This document shows positions 1 through 5,214 of a stretch of 6,143 nt of DNA, one piece after another (position 1 is the first letter of the stretch; the number at the start of each line of letters is the position of its first letter). Under the pieces are notes generated by a model that searched no databases, had not been told where the DNA came from, and saw only the letters and a list, made by a program, of their open reading frames with translations. Origin of the DNA: Fimbriiglobus sp. (GTDB lineage Bacteria > Planctomycetota > Planctomycetia > Gemmatales > Gemmataceae); assembly GCA_025352585.1 (NCBI GenBank), contig JANXTD010000377.1, positions 1 to 6,143 of the forward strand. The letters are read 5' to 3'. Position numbers and translations under genes: made by a program.

Positions 1-857
1 GGCCGCGTGAACCTCATGTGGAACGCCACGGCGACGTTCGGCTGGCGGCGCGAGTCCGGCCGGGCCAGCGACTCGCGCAGTCGCAGCGTCGAGGCGTACA
101 AGAAGGCGTTGCCGGTACTCGTGAGGGCCTCGAAATCGACCTCGGTCGTCTTGAGGAAGAACACGCCGCTGGCGAGCCGCTCGAAGTAGGGCGGGAGGGT
201 GCCGTCGATCGCCTCGGGAGTCGTCTGGTAGAGTTTCCAGCCGCCGGTCTGGGCCGCCCCCGTCGCCGGGACGTAGACGGCCTCCTTCGCGGTCAGGTGC
301 AGCATCCCCGTCGGGCTGTCGTCGGCGGGGAAGGTCACGCACAAGTCGAGAACCTTCCGCTCCTTCGGGTAGCCGACGTAGCCCTCAAGGTGCATGCCGC
401 TGGGGTCGAACGCCCCGCGCACCGGTATCGCTTTTTCCTGGTTCGGATCCTTGCGCTGCTTCTGCAACTCGTCCGCCACCGCCGGGATGAAGAACTCCTG
501 GTTCAGCGGCCCCAGCACGATGGTGAGCAGGCAGCCGGCGAGGATCGGCCGCACGACCCGCTGCGTCGAGACCCCGGCCGAGAGTTGCGGCAACAGTTCG
601 TTGCTGCGCTGCATCCAGGCGACGGTGAACATCGCCCCGATCAATGTAATCAGTTCGCTGAGCTGGTTGAAGATTTTGGAGATGTTGGCGGTGTAGTAGC
701 GTGTGATGTGCCGGAGATTGTCGGCCATCGAGCCTTGACTGAATTCGTCGAGGTTGGTGAACAAATCGACGATGATGTACAGGCTCAGTAGGCTCGTGAG
801 GACGATGAGGTACGAGCGGACGAAGCTGACGAAGTACAGGCGGTCGAGGGTTGTCAC
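1..857 (-). CDS. LptF/LptG-family permease (partial, C-terminus beyond left edge)
   Basis: This is probably one of the two transmembrane subunits of the LptB2FG ABC transporter, which extracts lipopolysaccharide from the inner membrane. My translation of the reverse strand gives 285 uninterrupted residues from a GTG at 857. It opens with LDRLYFVSFVRSYLIVL, followed by membrane segments near residues 12-31, 62-82 and 101-119. After these come the NQEFFIP stretch (119-125), typical of the family just after the third helix, and a beta-rich region (about 145-275) matching the periplasmic jellyroll domain. The fragment ends in AFHMRFTR, which corresponds to the conserved E-h-h-R-hydrophobic entry into the fourth helix, so TM4-6 lie outside the window. 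The GTG overlaps the TGA of the upstream phosphatase gene (GTGA, 854-857), suggesting translational coupling. The next in-frame Met, residue 44, would delete TM1, so GTG is preferred. I cannot tell LptF from LptG. Family confidence is high. Confidence 0.85.
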   Translation of the reverse strand, partial: MTTLDRLYFVSFVRSYLIVLTSLLSLYIIVDLFTNLDEFSQGSMADNLRHITRYYTANISKIFNQLSELITLIGAMFTVAWMQRSNELLPQLSAGVSTQRVVRPILAGCLLTIVLGPLNQEFFIPAVADELQKQRKDPNQEKAIPVRGAFDPSGMHLEGYVGYPKERKVLDLCVTFPADDSPTGMLHLTAKEAVYVPATGAAQTGGWKLYQTTPEAIDGTLPPYFERLASGVFFLKTTEVDFEALTSTGNAFLYASTLRLRESLARPDSRRQPNVAVAFHMRFTR

Positions 858-1510
858 TTCGGGGCCGCCGGCGTCGTGGGGTTGAAGTCGAGGATGTAAC
901 GCTGGAGGTACTCGTTGCCGGCCGTCGCCCCGAAGGTGCCGAAGCCGTTGGCCCGCAGTTCGCGCACCGCGTCGTCCTTCGACCGGCGCTCGAACTCCAT
1001 GCGGTAGATCGCCGTCATAAAGCCGGTGCGGTGCAGCCCCGCCTTGCAGTGGATCAGCACCGGCCGCTTACTGGGGTCGGCCATGATCTTCAAGAAGTCT
1101 TCGACGAGTTTGGGCCGCGAGCCGCCGTCTTGGGTGAGCGTTTCGAGGACGCCGCCGTCGAGCGACACGTACTCGACGCCGTTGTCCCGGCAGACATCGC
1201 TTTCGAGTGTCCCTGACCCGGCGACGAGGCTGGTGGGGTGGTCCCAGAACGAGTCCGGCACGAACGGGTCGCGGGCCTCCTCCTGGAAATTCACGACCGT
1301 CTTGATGCCGTAACGCTTGAAGGCGTCGCGGAAGCCGTTGCCGGTGAGTTGGCCGCAGCGGTACAGCGTGCCGTCGGTCACGACGCGCAGGCGCTTGGCG
1401 TGGGCGTACTCGGCGCGGTAGTAGAGGTAGACGCTCGCCACGACGGCCCCGGCCACGGCGAATCCGGCGGCGTAGCGCCACAGCGCGAGAACCCTTCCGG
1501 CGGCGAGCAT
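854..1510 (-). CDS. Membrane-anchored HCX5R protein phosphatase (tyrosine/dual-specificity type)
   Basis: This 218-aa protein is a cysteine-dependent phosphatase of the DSP/PTP superfamily. Its P-loop HCKAGLHRTG has the nucleophile at Cys155 and the phosphate-binding Arg at 161. Upstream, LYRCGQLT (about 49-56) and GIKTVVNF (68-75) are characteristic of the bacterial DSP-like family. Asp118 in SLDGG is a plausible general acid. Residues about 12-30 form one hydrophobic segment, which could be a signal anchor. The positive charges on both sides leave it unclear which side of the membrane the catalytic domain faces. I chose the ATG at 1510 because AGGAG (1515-1519) lies four bases upstream and a promoter candidate precedes it. 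Alternatives are ATG 1522, GTG 1528 or 1531, and a GTG at 1573 that overlaps the previous stop but has no Shine-Dalgarno. The substrate is unknown: phosphoprotein, phospholipid or another phosphate ester are all possible. The stop overlaps the permease start. Confidence 0.82.
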   Translation of the reverse strand: MLAAGRVLALWRYAAGFAVAGAVVASVYLYYRAEYAHAKRLRVVTDGTLYRCGQLTGNGFRDAFKRYGIKTVVNFQEEARDPFVPDSFWDHPTSLVAGSGTLESDVCRDNGVEYVSLDGGVLETLTQDGGSRPKLVEDFLKIMADPSKRPVLIHCKAGLHRTGFMTAIYRMEFERRSKDDAVRELRANGFGTFGATAGNEYLQRYILDFNPTTPAAPK

Positions 1511-1514
1511 GGCA

Positions 1515-1519
1515 CTCCT
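1515..1519 (-). promoter_or_regulatory. Shine-Dalgarno (AGGAG) of the phosphatase gene
   Basis: On the minus strand AGGAG sits four bases before the ATG at 1510. It is the best ribosome-binding site among all candidate starts of this gene and the main reason for choosing the 218-aa form over the 239-aa GTG form. Confidence 0.6.
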
Positions 1520-1528
1520 CATAGTCAC

Positions 1529-1557
1529 CACATACCGGAGTCGAGAGGGGGTGTCAA
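1529..1557 (-). promoter_or_regulatory. Candidate sigma70-type promoter before the phosphatase gene
   Basis: On the minus strand a perfect -35 hexamer TTGACA (1557-1552) is followed after exactly 17 bases by TATGTG (1534-1529), which matches three of six -10 positions. Transcription would begin near 1522, giving a leader of roughly 12 bases that holds the AGGAG site and then the ATG at 1510. The element lies in the gap after the CPPC protein's stop at 1570. It could drive the phosphatase and permease independently. The weak -10 and the GC-rich background keep this a candidate only. Confidence 0.4.
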
Positions 1558-1569
1558 CGCGGGCCGGCT

Positions 1570-3192
1570 TCACTTCGCCGCGTCAACGCTCACTTGCGTC
1601 GCCTGCAAGACTTCGCCTGTCGCGTCGTTCTGCACGAAGGCGACGAGCTTGAGGTTCGTCAGCGCCAGCGGCCGGTCGGGGCGGGGGAACTCGCCCTCGG
1701 TCTTGGCGTACTCGTCGAGCGACTTCGCCAACTTCACGCGCAGCTCGGCGACGTTAATCGTCGCGGTCACGTCCTGCGTCTTCTTGGTCAGCGGCGTGCC
1801 CTTGACGCCGCCGGGCATCTCGCGGACGACGGCGGTGTGGTAGCGAATGCCGTTGCCGCCGCGGTAGCGCACACGCTCCTCGACCAGCGCGAACCGCAAC
1901 GCGACCTTATCACCGGGGGTATCGACTTCGGCCGTCGCCTTGGCCGTGAACCCCTTGTCGCCGGGCGTGACGCTCAGTGTGACCTTCGCGGTGGCCGGCG
2001 TTTCGAGCAGCTTGTCGAGTTCGGCGCGGTACTCGGCGAACTTCGACTTGGCCGCCGCGACCGGGCCGCCGCCCTTGGGGCCGGGCTTGCCGTTGAAGAA
2101 AATCGCCGGTGCCCCGGTGATCTGCTCGGCGTACAGCCCCGCGCGTTCGAGGCAGTCGAAGCTCGTCAGCGGGTCCGGCGACGGCACGTGCAGGTGGTAG
2201 TTCAGCACGATCAACTCGGTCGGCTTGTAGCTCGACTGCAAGGCGTCGCAAGCGACATCGACGCCAGCACACGGCGGGCACTCGGCCCCGGTGAAGACTT
2301 CGACCAGCGCCACGCGGTCGCCCTTGGCCTTGCGGCCGGCGTACGGCGTCGCCTCGAAGGCGCGCGTCTCCTTGACGTACTCGGCGAAGTCGCGGGCCTC
2401 GAGTTTCGTCACCATCCCGGCGTACTTCTTCGCCTCGTCCGGCTTGCCGGCCTTGCCCAAGACGCGGCCCAGCGTCTCGAAGACTTCCATCTGCTGGGCG
2501 ACCGGGGCGTCGTCCGACAGGCCGCGCTCGGCCCGGCGAATTTGCGTCAGCGCGATGTCGCCGTAGCCCTCCTGCTCGGCCAACACCCCGGCGACCTTGA
2601 GCGTCGTGGCGTTGTCCCACCGCGAGCCGTAGCCGGCCGACGCCTTGGCGAGCTTATCGACGACCTGGCGGACCTCGTCGGCCGGCAGCTTCTTCGCCGC
2701 GGCCTGCGAGAGCACGGTGAATCCGGCGTCGAACAGCGCGGGGCCGGCTTCGAGTTGTTGCAGGTTCTCGCGCGCGAGATCGACGGGGTCGTCGGCCTTC
2801 TTGAGCTTCGAGGGGAACATCTCCGTGAGCCGCAGCGGGCCGCCGGACTGGCTGTACGAGCCGCCGATCTTCTTGCCGTCCTTGGCAAGTACGCCGTCGA
2901 AGGTGAAGACCTCGCGGCCGCCGAACGCAATCGCGAACGCGACCTTGTCGCCGACGACACTAAGCCGCTCGACGGTCGGCTCGGACTTAAGCTTGGCGGA
3001 GCTGCCGAGGAAGTCACCGACCCACTTGCCTTCACTTTGCGAGAAGGCGAACAGGAAGGTGAGTTCGTCCTCGCCCTGCGGGATGCGGAACTTCCAGCGG
3101 CCGGCGGCGGGCGAGTCGTCGGGCGCGGCCAGGGCCGTCCCCGAGAGCAGGGCCGCCACGAACACGGCGACGCAGAGGGCACTACGGGTCAT
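1570..3192 (-). CDS. Secreted thioredoxin-like CPPC protein (Omp28/DUF1223-like core)
   Basis: This 540-aa exported protein of unknown specific function probably acts in thiol-disulfide chemistry in the periplasm or outside. The start is ATG 3192, with GAGG (3200-3203) seven bases upstream; a GTG two codons earlier is too close to that site. Residues 1-22 form a signal peptide (basic start, AVFVAALLSG core, ALA-A cleavage). Residues about 28-130 form a beta-rich domain, and about 135-275 is helical and TPR-like. Residues about 290-400 hold a thioredoxin-like fold with VEVFTGAECPPC (CXXC Cys305/Cys308) and a probable cis-proline at 362 in TGAPAIFFNG. Residues about 401-540 are a beta-rich C-terminal domain with YHTAVVREMPGG, which recalls the C-terminal module of Omp28-related proteins. 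The VEVFTG..CPPC start and the YHLHVPSPDPL segment also resemble DUF1223. It is the first gene of a minus-strand cluster leading to the phosphatase and permease. Fold confidence is good; redox function is inferred. Confidence 0.85.
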   Translation of the reverse strand: MTRSALCVAVFVAALLSGTALAAPDDSPAAGRWKFRIPQGEDELTFLFAFSQSEGKWVGDFLGSSAKLKSEPTVERLSVVGDKVAFAIAFGGREVFTFDGVLAKDGKKIGGSYSQSGGPLRLTEMFPSKLKKADDPVDLARENLQQLEAGPALFDAGFTVLSQAAAKKLPADEVRQVVDKLAKASAGYGSRWDNATTLKVAGVLAEQEGYGDIALTQIRRAERGLSDDAPVAQQMEVFETLGRVLGKAGKPDEAKKYAGMVTKLEARDFAEYVKETRAFEATPYAGRKAKGDRVALVEVFTGAECPPCAGVDVACDALQSSYKPTELIVLNYHLHVPSPDPLTSFDCLERAGLYAEQITGAPAIFFNGKPGPKGGGPVAAAKSKFAEYRAELDKLLETPATAKVTLSVTPGDKGFTAKATAEVDTPGDKVALRFALVEERVRYRGGNGIRYHTAVVREMPGGVKGTPLTKKTQDVTATINVAELRVKLAKSLDEYAKTEGEFPRPDRPLALTNLKLVAFVQNDATGEVLQATQVSVDAAK

Positions 3193-3199
3193 CGGCACG

Positions 3200-3203
3200 C
3201 CTC
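3200..3203 (-). promoter_or_regulatory. Shine-Dalgarno (GAGG) of the CPPC protein gene
   Basis: GAGG on the minus strand lies seven bases before the ATG at 3192. It favours that ATG over the GTG at 3198, which would begin only one or two bases from the site. Confidence 0.5.
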
Positions 3204-3250
3204 GGGCGGGGGGTTTCGGCTACGGTCACGATACGGGAAGTGGCCCGACG

Positions 3251-3290
3251 AAAAAACCCGCCGGCCCCACGAATGGGAGTCGGCGGGTTT
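3251..3290 (-). terminator. Rho-independent terminator of tRNA-Leu
   Basis: A perfect 10-bp inverted repeat (3281-3290 against 3254-3263) runs directly into a T6 tract when read on the minus strand (3256-3251). The loop itself contains a 4-bp nested hairpin (3266-3269 with 3274-3277), which extends the stem past a small internal loop. It starts five bases after the tRNA discriminator base, so it ends the tRNA transcript and insulates the downstream CPPC gene, which then needs its own promoter in the roughly 55 bases before its start. Confidence 0.85.
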
Positions 3291-3294
3291 CGAG

Positions 3295-3378
3295 TGCCCA
3301 GGACAGGACTTGAACCTGCAATCCCTTTCGAGAACCAGCACCTCAAGCTGGCGCGTCTGCCAATTTCGCCACCTGGGC
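3295..3378 (-). tRNA. tRNA-Leu (anticodon GAG)
   Basis: This is a complete class II tRNA of 84 bases. The acceptor stem GCCCAGG (3378-3372) pairs perfectly with CCTGGGC (3302-3296), followed by discriminator A at 3295, as usual for leucine tRNAs. The D-arm stem is GCG/CGC with GG in the loop. The anticodon arm is CCAGC-TTGAGGT-GCTGG with anticodon GAG at 3344-3342, reading CUC/CUU leucine codons. A long variable arm (TCTC-GAAA-GGGA) and a T-loop TTCAAGT complete the cloverleaf. The 3' CCA is not encoded (ACT follows), so it must be added enzymatically. It is flanked by its own promoter and terminator. Confidence 0.96.
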
Positions 3379-3390
3379 AACGCTTATCGC

Positions 3391-3418
3391 ATTATGACGC
3401 CCCGCCGGGACATTTCAA
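3391..3418 (-). promoter_or_regulatory. Promoter of tRNA-Leu (TTGAAA-16-CATAAT)
   Basis: On the minus strand TTGAAA (3418-3413, one mismatch to consensus) is separated by 16 bases from CATAAT (3396-3391, one mismatch to consensus). The -10 ends 12 bases before the first base of the mature tRNA, leaving a leader of only about five bases for RNase P to remove. The match quality, the position and the AT-rich hexamers in GC-rich surroundings support it. A very GC-rich run (CCCGGCGGGGC) lies in the spacer, resembling neither a leader nor an operator that I recognise. Confidence 0.72.
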
Positions 3419-3559
3419 GGGGGCAGTGAGCGAACACCCTCCCGGACACGCCGCGCCGCCGGCCGGTTCGCATTCGCACGCCGGTCGCCCCTGTTCGCCC
3501 GGCGGGGTTTCGGTTGAATGGTGTGAGTGTCGTTCGCCAGTCTCGGCCGGGAAGTCGCG

Positions 3560-4078
3560 ATGGAAGTGTTGCTCACGGCCGACCAGATCCACGCGCGGGT
3601 GCGCGAACTCGCGGCCGACATCCGCCGGCAGTACGCCGGGCAGCCGTTCACGGTCGTCGGCATTTTGACCGGCAGCCTCGTCTTCCTGGCCGACCTGATC
3701 CGCCAGATCGAGTTGCCGCTGCGCATCGGCCTGATCGAGGCGTCGAGCTACCGCGGCACGGCGACCTCGGCCGGCACGCTCGTCGTCCAGGACAGCCTCC
3801 TGCCCGACGTGGCCGGGCGGCACCTGCTGCTCATGGACGACATCCTCGACACCGGCCGGACGATTTCGACGCTGGTCGAGCACATGAAACACCGCGGGGC
3901 GGCCTCGGTGCGGACGTGCGTGTTGCTGCGCAAGATCGGCCGGCAGCAAGTCGAGTTCGAGCCGGACTACACCGGCTTCTCGATCCCCGACAAGTTCGTG
4001 GTCGGCTACGGCCTCGACTTCGACGACGACTACCGCCACCTGCCGTTCATCGGCGTCCTGCCCGACGGCCACGCCTAA
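3560..4078 (+). CDS. hpt: Hypoxanthine phosphoribosyltransferase
   Basis: This 172-aa cytoplasmic purine-salvage enzyme transfers phosphoribosyl from PRPP to hypoxanthine, and often guanine, giving IMP/GMP. Its length is normal for bacterial Hpt. Visible signatures are GILTGSLVFLADL (34-46), the SSYRGTATSAG mobile-loop region (62-72) and the PRPP-binding motif LLMDDILDTGRTIS (90-103) with its acidic pair Asp93-Asp94. Also present are a lysine at 125 after the following strand and the base-binding segment IPDKFVVGYGLDF (142-154). In that segment Phe146, Val147 and Asp153 correspond to Phe186, Val187 and Asp193 of human HGPRT. The ATG start has an imperfect Shine-Dalgarno GGGAAG five bases upstream, and the family's conserved N-terminus begins right there. 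A GTG at 3527 would add 11 residues without support. It is the first gene of a plus-strand cluster, with the glycosyltransferase starting 12 bases after its stop. I see no convincing promoter in 3419-3559. Confidence 0.95.
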   Translation: MEVLLTADQIHARVRELAADIRRQYAGQPFTVVGILTGSLVFLADLIRQIELPLRIGLIEASSYRGTATSAGTLVVQDSLLPDVAGRHLLLMDDILDTGRTISTLVEHMKHRGAASVRTCVLLRKIGRQQVEFEPDYTGFSIPDKFVVGYGLDFDDDYRHLPFIGVLPDGHA

Positions 4079-4090
4079 CGAACGGTCCTT

Positions 4091-5212
4091 ATGCCCCGCG
4101 TCTTGTACGTCGCCTCGGACCTCGGAGCGTCCGGCCCCGCGAAGCTGGTGTCGCTGCTCGCGCCCGCCCTGCCCCGCCCTCGGTTCGAGGCCGCCGTAGT
4201 CGATCTGACCGGCGGCGCGTCCGCCGCCCTGGTCCGGCCGCTGCGCGACGCCGGGGTGCCCTGCTACGACGCCGCGATGCGCAGCCTCACCGACCTGCGC
4301 GGCCTGCGCAACCTGCGGAGCGTCGTGACGGCATTCGCCCCGGACGTGATTCACGTCGGCGGGCCGAAGGCGGCGCAAGCCGTCGCCGTGCTGTCGCTGA
4401 TTGGCCCCGAATTCCGCGTGCCGGTCGTCGCCTCGGGCCTCGACGCGCCGCGGCACGGCCTCGACGCCTGGTGGCACCGCAAGGTCACGGCGCGCGTCGC
4501 CCGCTTCGTCGCCCCGACGCAGGCCGAGGCGGCGCGGTACTTCGCCAACGGCGTGCCGGCCGGGCGTGTCGCGATCATTCCGCCGGCCGTCGCGCCGTGC
4601 GGTCCGACGCCGGACGGGGCGGCGTTCCGCGCGGCGTTCGGAATCCCGCCGGCGTCGCGGCTGGTCCTCGCCGCGGGGCGCTTCGACAGCGTCGCCGGGC
4701 TGAAGTCGGCCGTCTGGGCGTTCGACGTAGTCAAGTACGTGGCCCCAGACTTGCACCTGATTTTGGTCGGCGACGGCCCGGAGCGCGAGCGGCTCGACCG
4801 CTTCGGCAAGGCGCTCGGCTTCGACGACCACCGCGTCCGCTTCGCCGGCCTGCGCCCCGACGTGCCGGGGCTGCTGAGCCTCGCGGAACTCGTCTGGGTG
4901 ACCCACGAGCGCGGCGGCGTCAACGTCGCCCTGGAGGCGATGGCGGCCGGCAAGCCGGTCGTCGCGGTGCGTAACCCTGACCTCGAAGAGGTCCTGATCG
5001 AAGGGGTCACGGGGCGGTTCGCGCCGCCGGGCGACCGGGTGCGGTTGGCGGCGATCTCGAACGAACTGCTCGAAGCACCGGAGGTCGCCCGCGCCCTGGG
5101 CGAAGCCGGCCGGCGGCGCGCGGCCGAGTGCTTCGGCGTGCCGGCGATGGTGGAACGCTACGCGGCCCTCTACGATGACCTGGTCCGAACCCCCTCCCCG
5201 GCGGCGGGCTAA
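4091..5212 (+). CDS. GT4-like glycosyltransferase with atypical donor site
   Basis: This 373-aa protein is a GT-B-fold glycosyltransferase of the GT4 type, expected to move a sugar from a nucleotide donor to an unknown acceptor at the cytoplasmic face. The N-terminal Rossmann half starts at VLYVASDLGASGPAKLV (4-20). A hinge-like segment FVAPTQAEA (139-147) is followed by RVAIIPPAV (159-167). The C-terminal half has LVLAAGRFDS (191-200), LILVGDGPERERL (223-235), VRFAGLRPDVPGLL (249-262) and GGVNVALEAMAAGKPVV (275-291). Two donor-site positions differ from the usual pattern. The Lys of the GR-(x)n-KG motif is Ala202. The first Glu of EX7E is Arg274, with Glu273 displaced by one residue; Glu282 is kept. 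No clear Shine-Dalgarno precedes the ATG. It sits between hpt and glgC, and the 2-base gap to glgC points to a linked role in glucan or polysaccharide synthesis. The acceptor and donor cannot be read from the sequence. Confidence 0.85.
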   Translation: MPRVLYVASDLGASGPAKLVSLLAPALPRPRFEAAVVDLTGGASAALVRPLRDAGVPCYDAAMRSLTDLRGLRNLRSVVTAFAPDVIHVGGPKAAQAVAVLSLIGPEFRVPVVASGLDAPRHGLDAWWHRKVTARVARFVAPTQAEAARYFANGVPAGRVAIIPPAVAPCGPTPDGAAFRAAFGIPPASRLVLAAGRFDSVAGLKSAVWAFDVVKYVAPDLHLILVGDGPERERLDRFGKALGFDDHRVRFAGLRPDVPGLLSLAELVWVTHERGGVNVALEAMAAGKPVVAVRNPDLEEVLIEGVTGRFAPPGDRVRLAAISNELLEAPEVARALGEAGRRRAAECFGVPAMVERYAALYDDLVRTPSPAAG

Positions 5213-5214
5213 CG

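Noticed and set aside
18..791. 257-codon plus-strand open frame opposite the permease
   Set aside because: The minus-strand translation gives membrane helices and LptF/G landmarks. The plus frame has no recognisable feature.
3295..3378. tRNA gene as a possible phage or island attachment site
   Set aside because: No integrase, direct repeat of the tRNA 3' end or composition change is visible on either side, and the flanking genes look like ordinary core genes.
1594..3429. 611-codon plus-strand open frame opposite the CPPC gene
   Set aside because: The translation is arginine/leucine-rich with no domain or motif. It runs antisense to a gene with a signal peptide and a clear fold, and it continues through the terminator and tRNA. 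Long antisense frames like this are a by-product of high GC at third codon positions.
3419..3559. Possible promoter or regulatory RNA before hpt
   Set aside because: The stretch is very GC-rich, with several short CGCCGG/CCGGCG repeats, but I found no pair of hexamers with suitable spacing and no riboswitch-like architecture that I could defend.
3392..4906. 504-codon minus-strand open frame opposite hpt and the glycosyltransferase
   Set aside because: It is antisense to two genes with full conserved motifs, runs through the tRNA promoter region, and its composition (Arg, Asp, Val, Gln-rich) is typical of a shadow frame.
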